NCBI RefSeq assembly: GCF_004770055.1
Contig: NZ_RQEP01000005.1
Coordinates: 1,426,001-1,490,000 of the forward strand
Reading direction: 5' to 3'
Length of the DNA stretch: 64,000 bases
Origin: Leptospira semungkisensis
GTDB taxonomy: Bacteria > Spirochaetota > Leptospiria > Leptospirales > Leptospiraceae
Positions 1 through 9,707 of this stretch are shown piece by piece. Positions within the stretch are counted from its first letter, which is position 1. Every line of letters starts with the position of its first letter. The notes beneath the pieces are model-generated. The model saw only the letters and a program-made list of their open reading frames with translations. It ran no database searches and had not been told where the DNA came from. The position numbers and the translations under genes are program-made.

Positions 1-1
1 G

Positions 2-1438
2 TATTATGAATCCAGGGCAGGTGGTGGAAGCGGAAAGGAAATCATGGGAACTGTTTCCTTTCGATATAAGACCGCACAAAGAAAATTTCCGGACAGAATG
101 CTTTGGGAAGATGTTGAGCAGGGAATGCCGGTTTATGACAGGGATTCTATTAGAACCGACGAGGCCTCGGAAGCGATCGTATTCTTAAAATCAGGTACCA
201 AGATTGAATTGGATCCTCAGTCCATGGTAGTCTTACAACTTAAAGAGAGTAAGGAAAACCTGGATCTGAATGAAGGAAATATTCTAGTAGAAAGCGGTAA
301 GAAGGTACTATCCGTTATCGCAGGAACCGTGGGTTTGAACGCCGGATCCGATTCCAAATTCCAAGTCACTCGAGATCAGAATGGAACCAGAGTGAATGTG
401 GAAAGAGGAGAAGTAGAGTGGAACGAAGATGGTACCGTTAAACAAGTATTAGGCGAGAGGGATGTTGCGCTCAATGCGCATAAGATACCTGCAAATTGGA
501 ATCTAATCTCTCCTGAGGATTCTAGTAGATATTTTCCAAAAGAGCCGGAACAGCTTATAGATTTTCGTTGGGAAGGAGGAGAGGACGGTATCTTGGAAAT
601 TTCTGCCAAGAGAGATTTTTCCGGTCCGATCACTAAGAGAGCTATCAGAGAAATGCAATACAAGCAAAAGTTCCATGAGGGAATATTCTTCTGGAGGATC
701 AATTCTAAAGATGGAAAGAAGATCTCCGAAGTTAGAAAGTTCAGAGTGCTTCCAAATTTTCCAGTAGAGTTACAATATCCTAAGAGAGATCTCATGCAGG
801 AAGATAGAACCGTTTCCTTCGCTTGGGTAAAACAAAAGATTGCAAGCGGATACAAATTGCAGATCTCCACAGATCCAAATTTTGGTTCTGTGTCAGAGAC
901 GCAATTGTTCCGGACGAATTTTTCCCTTACTCTTTCACCAGGCACCTATTACTGGAGAATTCAATCCTATACGAATCTACCTGGAACGGAAACATTCTCG
1001 GAGGTGAGAAAATTTTCCATCTCGGTCGCTCAAGAGCAGATTGCAACCGCGAAGACGGAAACACCAAACGCTTCGACTACGGAGTCGCAAAATAATCCTG
1101 ATTTAGTTCTGGAATATCCGAAAAACGGCACTTTGGTGGACATGACAGGAAAAGAAGGTATCTCTTTTCGCTGGAAAATTTCCGCCAAACGGAAGCAAAC
1201 CGAGTGGAAATTTCGTCTTTTATTTAGGAAGGGATCTTCCGACGAATTAATCTACGAAAAGAAAACAAAGGGCGACCGATTGTATTTTAGAGATTTGGAA
1301 AAATTGGATGTAGGAACCTTTCATTGGGTGGTAGAATCAGACTTAGAGCCCAATTTAAAATCGGAAGCGGATTTTAGAATACAACTTAGGGAAGATCTGG
1401 CTGCGCCTGAAACTAAGGCCAGCGGCGCTCGCCCTTAA
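2..1438 (+). CDS. FecR-domain protein with Fn3-like repeats (5' end outside window)
   Basis: The reading frame is open to the left edge, so the true start and any N-terminal membrane anchor lie upstream; the first internal ATG is at 44. Counting from that ATG, about residues 1-150 form a FecR-type beta domain: a vulnerable-to-charge stretch followed by the typical run of 'LKSGTKIELDPQS', 'NLDLNEGNILVES' and 'VIAGTVGLNAGSDSKFQV'. Three fibronectin-III-like repeats follow, ending in EGIFFWRI, PGTYYWRI and VGTFHWVV. FecR domains in spirochaetes usually occur in envelope proteins without an adjacent ECF sigma factor, and none is seen here. The next gene starts 9 bases downstream and carries the same kind of repeat, so the two are probably co-transcribed. 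The role is inferred to be periplasmic or cell-surface scaffolding; the substrate is unknown. Confidence 0.8.
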   Translation, partial: YYESRAGGGSGKEIMGTVSFRYKTAQRKFPDRMLWEDVEQGMPVYDRDSIRTDEASEAIVFLKSGTKIELDPQSMVVLQLKESKENLDLNEGNILVESGKKVLSVIAGTVGLNAGSDSKFQVTRDQNGTRVNVERGEVEWNEDGTVKQVLGERDVALNAHKIPANWNLISPEDSSRYFPKEPEQLIDFRWEGGEDGILEISAKRDFSGPITKRAIREMQYKQKFHEGIFFWRINSKDGKKISEVRKFRVLPNFPVELQYPKRDLMQEDRTVSFAWVKQKIASGYKLQISTDPNFGSVSETQLFRTNFSLTLSPGTYYWRIQSYTNLPGTETFSEVRKFSISVAQEQIATAKTETPNASTTESQNNPDLVLEYPKNGTLVDMTGKEGISFRWKISAKRKQTEWKFRLLFRKGSSDELIYEKKTKGDRLYFRDLEKLDVGTFHWVVESDLEPNLKSEADFRIQLREDLAAPETKASGARP

Positions 1439-1447
1439 GGAGAGATC

Positions 1448-2278
1448 ATGTCCCGTTTCTACGGTCGAATTCCTTATATATTATTTTATTTTAATGTACT
1501 ATTCCTTTCCGTCGGCGGAAGTGTTTTCGCAGAAGGCAAAAGCTTTATTTACTATATCGAATGGACCGAAGTGAAGGGGAGTCGAGGTTATGTGGTCGAA
1601 GTACGTAAGTCAGAACCTCCCCAAGACCTCGTAGTAGAAAAGAAGGTCACAGAGAACGAAATAGAATTCAGTTTAGAAGCGGGAGTTTACGAGTATCGGA
1701 TTGCTGCTTTGAATCGATTCGGTAAACCTTCCTCTTATACAGTCTGGACGAACTTTAAAGTAGAGCAGGATAGACCTAAGGCAGTCGCACTTGCGGAGAA
1801 GGAAGAAGCAGCTAAGATCTCTAAGCAAACTTCTCAATATGTTTGGATTCCCGGAACGGGTTATTATTCTAAGGGGGATCGTAGGACTGCTTACGGGATC
1901 TGGGCAGGTTTTTTTGCCCTAGCCTACCTTGGAAATTCGGAAAGAGTGGCGGGGAATCAACTTGCCTCTAAGTCCTTGAATGATCCCAAGATGATCGGCA
2001 TACTTGCATTCAATCTTCCCACCCAGGCGACTGTTTATCTCTGGCAATCTAGAGAAAAGGACAAGCATCAGTATGATATCCACCAGCAGAACCAGGTTAT
2101 GTTGGGTGGACTCGCAATCATAGGCGTAGCTATTTCTCTATGGCTGGAAAATAAACTGCCTCAGGGAGATACAGTGCAAGTCAAGGTCCGGCCGGATATC
2201 ATGGGACTCGGGAACGGCTCCATGTTCACAGGACTTTCTCAAAGCAGATGGGATCTGCAATACTCTAGGAGTTTTTGA
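1448..2278 (+). CDS. Secreted/membrane protein with Fn3-like domain
   Basis: 276 residues. A signal peptide covers about residues 1-28 (hydrophobic core then VFA-EG). Residues 30-105 form one fibronectin-III-like unit ending AGVYEYRIAALNRFG, resembling the repeats of the upstream FecR protein. The C-terminal half has three hydrophobic segments (near 'GIWAGFFALAYLG', 'IGILAFNLPTQATVYLW' and 'VMLGGLAIIGVAISLWL'), an arrangement like the small membrane domain of DUF5683-type proteins; that family assignment is tentative. A good ribosome site (AAGGAGAG) precedes the ATG by 4 bases. It lies 9 bases after the FecR gene and 9 bases before a lipoprotein gene, suggesting a three-gene envelope operon. 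Confidence 0.7.
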   Translation: MSRFYGRIPYILFYFNVLFLSVGGSVFAEGKSFIYYIEWTEVKGSRGYVVEVRKSEPPQDLVVEKKVTENEIEFSLEAGVYEYRIAALNRFGKPSSYTVWTNFKVEQDRPKAVALAEKEEAAKISKQTSQYVWIPGTGYYSKGDRRTAYGIWAGFFALAYLGNSERVAGNQLASKSLNDPKMIGILAFNLPTQATVYLWQSREKDKHQYDIHQQNQVMLGGLAIIGVAISLWLENKLPQGDTVQVKVRPDIMGLGNGSMFTGLSQSRWDLQYSRSF

Positions 2279-2287
2279 GGAGGTCTT

Positions 2288-2902
2288 ATGAGATATCGTA
2301 AATTTTCTTCAACTCTAATTCTTTGCATTAGTCTGCTCTTCGGCTCTTGCTCCATTCCGTTTCCTGGTTCAGATGAAGTTATACTTCTGGGGCTGGTTGG
2401 AAAGATGCGCTATGTTTTCGTAACAACCGCAACATACGATGGCGCGTTAGGCGGAATTGGCGGAGCGGATGCAAAATGCGCTGCTTCTAAAGCTACGGAT
2501 GCTCCTACACTTCCTGGGATCGGGATTGAATATGCTGCATTGATACAAGGCCCAGGTCGAGTTCCGGGAGGATTCGGTTGGCCCTTGCTTGGAAATACGA
2601 AGTATTACACAAATACACCCGCAACGAATACTCTGGTGTTCCACACAAGCGGAGCTGCCACCCCAGTATTTCCAATGGACAGTGGTTCAGGGATCCCTGG
2701 TTCGGGAACGTATTGGACTGGAATGGATGGCACTCTCAGTTCCACTGGAGGTGGAAATTGCGCCGGTTGGACAAGCGGGCTATTTACTGATCCTAGCGGA
2801 GGGGATTACGGAGTCACAGGCGATCCCACGATTGGTGCATTCAATCAGGGATTCTCAAATACCTGCGATACTACTTTGAATCTTCTTTGTGTAAGAAATT
2901 AA
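2288..2902 (+). CDS. DUF1554 lipoprotein
   Basis: 204 residues. An N-terminal lipoprotein signal ends LLFGS-C21, a typical loose spirochaetal lipobox. The mature part matches the leptospiral DUF1554 fold: 'YVFVTTATYDGALGGIGGADAKCAA' at the start, the central 'YWTGMD' and 'NCAGWTSG' segments, and the terminal 'CDTTLNLLCVRN'. Conserved cysteines near both ends probably form disulfides, as in C-type-lectin-like or endostatin-like folds. Leptospira carries many paralogues, some surface-exposed. GAGGAGG lies just before the ATG. It is the last gene of the probable three-gene operon and converges on the response regulator gene, overlapping it by 4 bases at the 3' ends. The ligand is unknown. Confidence 0.85.
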   Translation: MRYRKFSSTLILCISLLFGSCSIPFPGSDEVILLGLVGKMRYVFVTTATYDGALGGIGGADAKCAASKATDAPTLPGIGIEYAALIQGPGRVPGGFGWPLLGNTKYYTNTPATNTLVFHTSGAATPVFPMDSGSGIPGSGTYWTGMDGTLSSTGGGNCAGWTSGLFTDPSGGDYGVTGDPTIGAFNQGFSNTCDTTLNLLCVRN

Positions 2903-3564
2903 CTCTCTACGATCCCGGCGCGGATAGCGTAGACTACTAAATCGGCTACCTTATGTAGATCCAACTTCTTCATGATATTTGCTCGGTGCACTTTTACGGT
3001 AGCAGGGGAAATATGCAGAAGTTTTCCGATCTTCTCGTTGGAATTTCCTTCGGAGATAAGCTTTAGGATCTGTCTCTCTCTATCGGAAAGCACAGAGAAA
3101 ACAGAAGGACCGTCTTCCGGTTCTCCATTCTTCTTCTTGCCAATTCCGGAAAGTACTCTCGTAGCAATTCTAGGGCTAAGATAGGTTTCCTTTCTACGAA
3201 CCGCATCGATGGCTCTGAGTAGATCTTCTCCTGCATCGTCCTTTAGGACATAGCCGTTGATTCCCAGATCCACGAGCTTTTGGATATATTCCTCATTATC
3301 ATGTCTGGAAAGAATGATGACCTGAACTTTCGGATAATAGCGCTTCACACCTTTGACCAGATCTATTCCGCTTACGCCAGGCATAGAAATATCAGTGATC
3401 AAAATATCAGGCTCTAATTTACCGATCTCGTCTAATGCTTGTTCTGCGTTTCCGTTCTCGCCTATGATCTGCAGATCGCTTTGGCCGGAGATGATTAATC
3501 TCAGACCTTCCCTTAAAATTGCGTGATCATCTACTAGATAGAGTTTGCAAACAGTTGCGTTCAT
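2899..3564 (-). CDS. NarL/LuxR-family response regulator
   Basis: 221 residues. A receiver domain occupies residues 1-125, with the acidic pair D12-D13, phospho-acceptor D58 (ILITDIS), a switch Ser near 'ILSRH' and K in 'VLKDD'. A linker is followed by a LuxR-type helix-turn-helix at 155-215 (LSDRERQILKLISEGNSNEKIGKLLHISPATVKVH). It would bind DNA once phosphorylated by the kinase encoded just upstream, whose stop overlaps this start by 4 bases (ATGA), indicating translational coupling. Targets cannot be read from the sequence. Confidence 0.93.
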   Translation of the reverse strand: MNATVCKLYLVDDHAILREGLRLIISGQSDLQIIGENGNAEQALDEIGKLEPDILITDISMPGVSGIDLVKGVKRYYPKVQVIILSRHDNEEYIQKLVDLGINGYVLKDDAGEDLLRAIDAVRRKETYLSPRIATRVLSGIGKKKNGEPEDGPSVFSVLSDRERQILKLISEGNSNEKIGKLLHISPATVKVHRANIMKKLDLHKVADLVVYAIRAGIVES

Positions 3565-4613
3565 ACATTCTCCTTGGAACGTTTCTTCAGAGGGATCCTA
3601 AGCACATACTTGGTGCCTTTACCGGGTTCCGTTTCCAAAAACAGAGTTCCATTTAGGTCCTCCGTTCTTCTACGGATGTTTTCCAGGCCGTATCCGGTTG
3701 ATTTTATTCTGGCTTCTTTTTCTTTAAATCCTTTTCCGTTATCTTTGGCGGAAACAATCAAAGTATCTTTCTCGGAATAAATCCGCAGCTCGACTTTGTT
3801 TGCCTGGGAATGCTTCAGAATATTCGCGCAGATTTCCTGAAGGATCCTAAAGACTTGGTTTTGGATTTCCTGTGGAAGTTTTTCGGGAACTTTGAATTCA
3901 GACTTCACTTTTATTTTTTGTAAAGGAAAGATCTGGTTCGCGAGAGAACTGAGAGCAGCCTCCAAACCGAGTTCTTTCAATGAAGAAGGTTGCAAATTTG
4001 TGTAAATTTCCCTTAGTTCTTGGCTGGCTCTATCAATGAGCCCGAGGCCGGAGGAGAAGGATTCAGGATGTTCCTTCTCCGATTTTTGATGAGCTTGAAA
4101 ATGTAATTTAGCAGCCAGGATCAATTGTCCTACACCGTCGTGAAGTTCTCTGGCAAGTCTTGATCTTTCTTCTTCCTGAGAGGCAAGCACTTGGGTATGC
4201 AGAGTTGCGATCTTCTTTTCCAGCTTTTTATTCTCGGTGATGTCCTTCATGATCATTCCCAAATTATCTTGGACACGAAAGATGGAATAACCGTAGAATT
4301 TCTTTTCTTTCTTAAACTCCTGGTTCTGGAGTTTGGTCTTGCGAGCCTTGTGGAGATTCTCTCTTAGATTCGCTTCTTCTTTGGAATCCAGTTTTAATAG
4401 GGTGAATAGATTCTTGCCGACTGGGCTTTGGAAGCGAAGACGGAATTCTTTCTTAAAGGAGGCGTTTGCGAATAATACGATATTGTTCTCGTCCAAGGCT
4501 ACAATTGGGGAGATCTCTTCGACGAGAGAGAGGAAATACATCGAGGCTTTGTCTTTTTCCGAATACGAGCCTCTCAGTTTATTGTCTTTTCGTTTGAGTA
4601 GTCCGCTAGACAC
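3561..4613 (-). CDS. PAS / HisKA_3 sensor histidine kinase
   Basis: 350 residues with no membrane segment, so probably cytosolic. Residues 30-125 form a PAS domain. A short coiled coil leads to a HisKA_3 dimerisation domain with phospho-acceptor H158 in 'RLARELHDGVGQ', as in NarX/DegS-like kinases. The C-terminus is a HATPase domain with N-box 'QEICANILKHSQ' and G-box 'DNGKGF...GYGLENIRRR'. Its partner is the NarL-type regulator whose start overlaps its stop. The sensed signal is unknown; a cytosolic PAS domain suggests an internal cue such as redox state or a small molecule. Confidence 0.92.
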   Translation of the reverse strand: MSSGLLKRKDNKLRGSYSEKDKASMYFLSLVEEISPIVALDENNIVLFANASFKKEFRLRFQSPVGKNLFTLLKLDSKEEANLRENLHKARKTKLQNQEFKKEKKFYGYSIFRVQDNLGMIMKDITENKKLEKKIATLHTQVLASQEEERSRLARELHDGVGQLILAAKLHFQAHQKSEKEHPESFSSGLGLIDRASQELREIYTNLQPSSLKELGLEAALSSLANQIFPLQKIKVKSEFKVPEKLPQEIQNQVFRILQEICANILKHSQANKVELRIYSEKDTLIVSAKDNGKGFKEKEARIKSTGYGLENIRRRTEDLNGTLFLETEPGKGTKYVLRIPLKKRSKENV

Positions 4614-4654
4614 CTTATGATCAAGACTACATTTCTACTCATGTTCCGAAAAGG

Positions 4655-4690
4655 AAAAAAACCCCTTCCCCCGGCCGAATGGGGGAAGGG
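4655..4690 (-). terminator. Rho-independent terminator of the LruC gene
   Basis: A perfect 10-bp stem (CCCTTCCCCC at 4663-4672 with GGGGGAAGGG at 4681-4690) has an 8-nt loop. Read on the minus strand it is followed by a run of seven T. It lies 34 bases after the stop of the LruC gene and separates it from the kinase gene. Confidence 0.93.
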
Positions 4691-4723
4691 TGAGGTTGCT
4701 TTTACTCTTTCAGGAGTCCCAAA

Positions 4724-6025
4724 TTAGGGCGTAGATGGAAAAACCTCCGAAGTTATCGGATTGCGGAACCAGTCTGTGTCTACGGTTCCGAGAGATTGAT
4801 ACCAAGGCTGGAATTGAGTATAGGACTTGCGAATGTCGGTCGCCTCATAAGGCCATTGGAAATTGCCTGGGACGAGTAGATACCAAGGGAATCCGGTGGC
4901 ATCTCTATAGATATCCTTGCCGTTTGCGTCGAAGTATTTGCCTGCCGCATGGATATCCTTACCGGTATTGATCACACTTAGATATGTATCATACGGAGCC
5001 GAGCCAAGGATCAGTTTCGAAATAGGGCTCGCTAGGATAACTTCTAGTTTTGCAGTCTTACCCTTAACAAAAGTGGTATTCGATCTGGATGCGTTAGAAG
5101 AAGGAATGGTTGTAGAACTATTTCCCAATACTTGCAGATCAGTCATCGTAGGACCGACGCCGCTCAGATTTTCTTCCACAGTGGTTCCATCAAATCCGAT
5201 ATGGATGAGTGAATAGGAAGTAACACTAGCTCCTGGGATCCCGAAGTGAAGAGTGTGGTTATAGCCGGCTCCCTTCGCTACGTGAGTGAAGTATCCTCGG
5301 ATCCGCGCTACCTCGCCTGCAGCATTCAAATCTTCTTCAAAATAAGAACGGACTACATAGTCGTTGAAGTCGGCGTCGCCTTGTTTAGGGAATAAGTCTT
5401 CGAATGAGATCGTATAATAATCTTCGGCGGGAATACGAATGGTGCTCGCACGACTTGGATCCAAAGGATATAGATCTTCCGAGTCAGGAACTCCGTCTCC
5501 GTCAGAGTCTACGATTTGTGTCACATTCGCAGTGAAGCTGATAGAGATCCTTCTACTGATAGAAGTCACACTGACTATATTGATATCAGCGTCGTAGAAT
5601 TTTCCATACGCTTCTACTTGGAGATGGACGGTGTTCGTATCTCCATCGATCGTAAAACTTCCTGTGACCTCTCCACTTGTATTGGAGTAAGCCTTAAATA
5701 CCGATTTATTATTAGCCGCGCCAGGTGTGGCAGAAGGGACTGTGACCTGCACCATGCTTCCGTCCACGGGAGCAACCGGATCTAACACCTGTATGTTGAC
5801 AGTAATTGTCCGAGTCGTATCGAAAACAAAATCTACCGGAGTAGTTTCGTCGTTAATGTCCACTCCGAAGTCCGTTGTTCCGGTCGGGGCCGTCACTGCG
5901 GTTGATCCCGAGGCAAGGCTCATAAGCCATGCGTAGTTCGGATCACTCGAAGAGGAGCAATAAGAGAAGAAGGTAACGCCAAGAGCGAGTAACAAGCTGG
6001 AAAGGATTTTCTTTGTTTGGTTCAT
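4724..6025 (-). CDS. LruC-domain lipoprotein
   Basis: The preferred start is the ATG at 6025 (MNQTKKIL...), because it gives a clean lipoprotein signal with lipobox TFFSY-C23; an upstream extension of 14 residues is possible but unlikely. The 433-residue protein has a beta-rich N-terminal domain, a thrombospondin-type calcium motif (DSDGDGVPDSEDLYPLDPSR), then the DUF4842/LruC C-terminal domain with 'ISFEDLFPKQGDADFNDYVV', its hallmark. LruC was named as a Leptospira antigen recognised by sera from uveitis; paralogues occur across the genus. It is predicted to be anchored in the outer membrane. It is a single-gene unit with its own terminator. The symbol is not assigned, because this may be a paralogue rather than LruC itself. 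Confidence 0.88.
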   Translation of the reverse strand: MNQTKKILSSLLLALGVTFFSYCSSSSDPNYAWLMSLASGSTAVTAPTGTTDFGVDINDETTPVDFVFDTTRTITVNIQVLDPVAPVDGSMVQVTVPSATPGAANNKSVFKAYSNTSGEVTGSFTIDGDTNTVHLQVEAYGKFYDADINIVSVTSISRRISISFTANVTQIVDSDGDGVPDSEDLYPLDPSRASTIRIPAEDYYTISFEDLFPKQGDADFNDYVVRSYFEEDLNAAGEVARIRGYFTHVAKGAGYNHTLHFGIPGASVTSYSLIHIGFDGTTVEENLSGVGPTMTDLQVLGNSSTTIPSSNASRSNTTFVKGKTAKLEVILASPISKLILGSAPYDTYLSVINTGKDIHAAGKYFDANGKDIYRDATGFPWYLLVPGNFQWPYEATDIRKSYTQFQPWYQSLGTVDTDWFRNPITSEVFPSTP

Positions 6026-6171
6026 ATAAGCACCGTACGGTGACTTGATTATGACCAGAGATCCCATGAATAGGCAATACGCCCGAAGGTGTAGATTACT
6101 ACAACCTTCGGTTAGGTATATTTTTGATTGTTTGTGAGGTAAAAACTGTTAATTGCCCGTAGCAGGGCGAA

Positions 6172-7695
6172 TTACACAGTCGCTTGGAAACTCTCTAAAG
6201 CCTTGGTTCGGAAGGAATGAAAATCGCCCGAAGAGAAAAATTTACAGAACTTCAAGACTTCGTCAGGAATTTCAGAATACTTAGCTTCTTCGTTATTGAT
6301 CTTGATCATCATATCTCCGAGATAGATCGGATAGATAATATCTCTGTACTGCTCGTCTGCAAGTTGAGGTCTATGATGGTATTCCATTGCTCTGGAATAA
6401 AGTTCAGGGAAGTTCCATTTCTCTGCGATCAATGCACCGATCTTAGTATGAGTAATTCCGAATGCAGCTTCTTCCATAGAGATAGAAGAAGCGATTTCCT
6501 TGGACGCAGAATAGGATTGGATCTTATTCATACGATTCTCTTCCAAAGAAAGAAGAATGATCTCGCCTATATCATGAAGAAGGGCCGCAGACATCAGATT
6601 ACTCATCACGTCCTTAGGCATGGTCAACTTCTGAGCGATCAGTTTGCAATAGTATGCGCATTGGTTGGACTTTTCCCAGATTGTCAAGAAGGCTGGGAAC
6701 TTGTTCTCCAGGATCTGCTTGGTTCCAAGAGAATATAATAAAACTTGCAACTCTTTCAGACCGATGAGCTGGATCGCTCTGTCCAAAGATTCCACCTTTC
6801 CACCTCTGCGGAAGGCTGCCGAGTTGGATAATTTCAGGATGTTTGCAGAAAGCGCCACGTCCTTTTTTACCATCTCTGCGATCTGACCGATGCTGGAGTT
6901 CGGTTTGTCGATCGCTAGTTGTATATCCTGAATCGCCTTAGGGAAGGTAGGAAGCTGATCGACTTCCTTGATGATCTCTTCTGCCTTTTGGATCTGAATA
7001 TTTTCTTTTTGGATCTGGATCGGGATATCTATAATTACGGAAGTGTTATTGCCCTGACTTTCAATTCGATAAGAACTCGCACCGAGTCCGTCGTTCTTGA
7101 GCATCATGAGAGTCATGATGAGTCCGAGACCCGCGCCTTCGGTTTCGTCCCCTTCTTCCATGAAGGCTTCGGCTAGATCGTTGTAGGTTTTTGCCTTTTC
7201 GATCCTCTGGTTGATCCGAGTCACTTCTTCGGGACTGAGTTTTACATTGTTCATGACCCGGATGCGGATCGTATCCTTGTTATGAATGAAGGAAACCAGA
7301 ACCACATAATTATTCTTAAAGAGTAGGTCCTCGTATTTTTCCTTATTGTCCAGGTATGTTTTTTTAAAGCCGGTGATCTTGCTGCGATATTCGCTCGGAT
7401 TTTGGATATCCGCCTGCAATTCCCTGAAATAGATGCGCTTGATATTCGCCTTTATCGTGTTAGTGATCGTTTCTTTGAGAGCCGCAAGAACTGAATCCCG
7501 AACAAAAATGATATCCAAATGAAGAAGATAGCGGTCCAGAGTCTTTGCGAGAATATTGTCCACATTCTCCGTAAGATTGAAAAATTTAAAATGGAACGGA
7601 AGATTTTCCGTGATCGGCTGGTTCAGATCCTTTAGATTACTGAATAAACCGAGATCTTTGTGATGGAAAAGTTCTAGGGTTTTCCCTTGGCTCAT
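6172..7695 (-). CDS. GHKL-ATPase-like / HDOD fusion protein
   Basis: 507 residues. Residues 245-440 form an HDOD domain ([13 protein letters not shown]...; HDIGEI; '[21 protein letters not shown]'), a signalling output module related to HD phosphohydrolases. The first 230 residues resemble a degenerate histidine-kinase ATPase domain: '[21 protein letters not shown]' occupies the N-box position and '[20 protein letters not shown]' the G2-box, with a terminal '[12 protein letters not shown]' strand. No phospho-acceptor His domain is present. The N-terminus may therefore bind nucleotide or act as an anti-sigma-like partner module. It is a single gene on the minus strand. HDOD proteins often act in second-messenger or motility control; its specific role is unknown. 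Confidence 0.8.
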   Translation of the reverse strand: MSQGKTLELFHHKDLGLFSNLKDLNQPITENLPFHFKFFNLTENVDNILAKTLDRYLLHLDIIFVRDSVLAALKETITNTIKANIKRIYFRELQADIQNPSEYRSKITGFKKTYLDNKEKYEDLLFKNNYVVLVSFIHNKDTIRIRVMNNVKLSPEEVTRINQRIEKAKTYNDLAEAFMEEGDETEGAGLGLIMTLMMLKNDGLGASSYRIESQGNNTSVIIDIPIQIQKENIQIQKAEEIIKEVDQLPTFPKAIQDIQLAIDKPNSSIGQIAEMVKKDVALSANILKLSNSAAFRRGGKVESLDRAIQLIGLKELQVLLYSLGTKQILENKFPAFLTIWEKSNQCAYYCKLIAQKLTMPKDVMSNLMSAALLHDIGEIILLSLEENRMNKIQSYSASKEIASSISMEEAAFGITHTKIGALIAEKWNFPELYSRAMEYHHRPQLADEQYRDIIYPIYLGDMMIKINNEEAKYSEIPDEVLKFCKFFSSGDFHSFRTKALESFQATV

Positions 7696-8104
7696 ACTAT
7701 ATAACTCTGAAAAACGTTAGCGGTCTATGTCAAGAAATTGCTCCGACTTCTTCGTTAAAAATAAGTCGTTACTAAGCGAATTATACGGATCAAAGAGACA
7801 AAAAAAAACCGAAAGGCTTATTTATCCGTAAGAACCTGTAAGAAAAAATTTCATACTCGCGTCGAGAAAAGGCTAACCCTTATGGATTAGTTTATCCCTT
7901 GTTTAAGTGTAAATTTTCTTTATATAACGGGTTGGAGAAAAACCAAAATGGTTTGAGCCTCGGACTTTTTTTGGAAAAAGTTACGGAATGATCATTCAAT
8001 AAAAAGGTTGCAGCAAAATCCTAAATCCTATGGAATAATACCCTGGTTCCCGACTCGTCCCGGACTCCGGAAGAAATCGTTCGAACTTAGGAGATATTGA
8101 TCCA
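7696..8104. other. 409-bp intergenic region between divergent genes
   Basis: No credible ORF. It should hold the two divergent promoters, for the GHKL-HDOD gene and the aldehyde dehydrogenase gene. It is A/T-rich with several poly-A and poly-T runs. A 12-bp perfect palindrome lies at 7986-7997. A ribosome site (TAGGAGAT) precedes the ATG at 8105. Confidence 0.6.
7986..7997. promoter_or_regulatory. Palindrome GAATGATCATTC upstream of aldehyde dehydrogenase
   Basis: A perfect 12-bp palindrome 107 bases before the aldehyde dehydrogenase start. The half-site GAATGA resembles TetR/FadR-type fatty-acid regulators, whose sites are TGAATGA-n-TCATTCA with wider spacing, so the match is only suggestive. 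Confidence 0.35.
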
Positions 8105-9589
8105 ATGTCCAGTACAGCTACCCAATCCACCGCGACAGCTCCCACTTCTGCCGGAGTGACCGCGTTCCCTTCTGCTAATCCAAAAGAAATGCAGAGAGTA
8201 TTCGATGTTCAAAAGCGCCATTTTCATCAGGTGTTAAAAGTTTCTAAGGCAAATGATAGAATCAAACTCTTGAAGAAACTTCTCGCATCTGTCGAAAGAT
8301 TGACTCCGGAGATCAAGGCCGCCTTGCAAAAGGATTTCAGAAAGGCTCCTCATGAAACTGATCTTACCGAGATCATGCCTTCCGTTGCGGAATTGAAAGA
8401 CGCGATCCGCCACTTAAAAAGTTGGATGAAACCTGAGAGAGTAAAAACTCCAGTTTCACTTTTCGGAGCGACTAGCACTGTAGTATACGAGCCGAAGGGA
8501 GTGACTCTGATCATTGCTCCTTGGAACTATCCTTTCTATCTTGCGATTGCTCCTTTGACTGCGGCTATCGCTGCGGGAAATACCGCGATCATCAAGCCTT
8601 CCGAGTTTACTCCTGAGACTTCTAAGCTTCTTTCCAAGTTAGTGAAAGAAACCTTCCAAGAAGGAGAAGTTGCCGTATTCGAAGGAGATCATACTGTTTC
8701 TACCGCTCTGATGGAGTTACCTTTCGATCATATTTTCTTCACAGGAAGTACTCATGTAGGTAAGATTGTGATGGCTGCTGCCGCTAAGAATCTTTCTACA
8801 GTGACCTTGGAGCTGGGAGGAAAATCTCCTGCTATCGTAGTTCCTGGAGCGAATCTCAAGAAGGCTGCTAAGAAATTGGTTTGGGGAAAAATCATGAACG
8901 CAGGCCAGACCTGTGTTGCTCCTGACTATCTTCTCTTGCCAGAAGGAAAGACCGAAGAATTCGTGAAGCATGCTAAGGACGCAGTTAAGTCTTATTATGG
9001 AGATTCTGCTGCAGATATAAAAAGCAATAAGGACTTCTGCCGTTTAGTGAACCAAAGAAATTTCCAGAGAGTCTCCGGATACATTCACGAAGCAGTTGAA
9101 AAGGGCGGTAAGATCGTAATGGGGGGAGAAACAGATTCTTCTGAGAATTATATCGAGCCTACTCTCATCGCAAACATTCCTGATAATGCAAGGATCATGG
9201 AAGATGAAATCTTTGGACCTGTTATGCCGATTCTTACCTATAAGAATCTGGATGAAGCAGTCGAAAAAGTTCTCTCTAAACCGAAACCACTCGCGCTCTA
9301 TGTTTTCGGAAGCGATTCTAAAGCCATCAATAAGGTTTTGAAAGAAACTTCTTCCGGCGGTGCAGCAGTGAACGATGTGATCATTCATCTTGCAAACCCG
9401 AATCTTCCTTTTGGAGGGATCAATCACTCCGGCCACGGAAGTTATCATGGTTGGTGGGGATTCAAGACATTCTCTCATGAGAAGTCGGTATTTAAACAAG
9501 CCGCTTTCTCTTCGATAGAAATGCTCTATCCTCCTTATACAGGATTCGTGGATAGAATGATCCAATTGACTAAGAAGTTCTTCGTTTAA
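8105..9589 (+). CDS. Aldehyde dehydrogenase, ALDH3-like
   Basis: 494 residues. It oxidises aldehydes to acids with NAD(P). The ALDH landmarks are visible: '[16 protein letters not shown]' near 136, '[12 protein letters not shown]', the cofactor loop '[10 protein letters not shown]', the general base E236 in [12 protein letters not shown], and catalytic C270 in '[13 protein letters not shown]'. The C-terminus ends '[21 protein letters not shown]', and the hydrophobic tail is like that of ALDH3 fatty-aldehyde dehydrogenases and coniferyl-aldehyde dehydrogenases. The first 25 residues are a Ser/Thr/Ala-rich extension. It is a single gene with its own terminator. A medium- or long-chain fatty aldehyde substrate is an inference from the family. 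Confidence 0.93.
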   Translation: MSSTATQSTATAPTSAGVTAFPSANPKEMQRVFDVQKRHFHQVLKVSKANDRIKLLKKLLASVERLTPEIKAALQKDFRKAPHETDLTEIMPSVAELKDAIRHLKSWMKPERVKTPVSLFGATSTVVYEPKGVTLIIAPWNYPFYLAIAPLTAAIAAGNTAIIKPSEFTPETSKLLSKLVKETFQEGEVAVFEGDHTVSTALMELPFDHIFFTGSTHVGKIVMAAAAKNLSTVTLELGGKSPAIVVPGANLKKAAKKLVWGKIMNAGQTCVAPDYLLLPEGKTEEFVKHAKDAVKSYYGDSAADIKSNKDFCRLVNQRNFQRVSGYIHEAVEKGGKIVMGGETDSSENYIEPTLIANIPDNARIMEDEIFGPVMPILTYKNLDEAVEKVLSKPKPLALYVFGSDSKAINKVLKETSSGGAAVNDVIIHLANPNLPFGGINHSGHGSYHGWWGFKTFSHEKSVFKQAAFSSIEMLYPPYTGFVDRMIQLTKKFFV

Positions 9590-9613
9590 TCAGAAGTTTC
9601 TTAGAAATAGAGG

Positions 9614-9646
9614 AGCCCTTTCTCGGAGTCGAGAGAGGGCTTTTTT
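9614..9646 (+). terminator. Rho-independent terminator of aldehyde dehydrogenase gene
   Basis: A stem of AGCCCTTTCTCG with CGAGAGAGGGCT (one T-G pair), a short loop, then TTTTTT on the plus strand, 25 bases after the stop codon. Confidence 0.92.
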
Positions 9647-9707
9647 ATGCGACAGCAGAAAGCTTGGTAAGAATGGAACTAATTCAGGCGATGAGATCTT
9701 TTTCGAA

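Noticed and set aside
376..945. 189-codon frame antisense to the FecR gene
   Set aside because: Shadow of a recognised protein domain; no ribosome site.
9044..9565. 173-codon frame antisense to the aldehyde dehydrogenase gene
   Set aside because: Lies wholly inside a well-supported gene on the other strand and resembles no family; a shadow frame.
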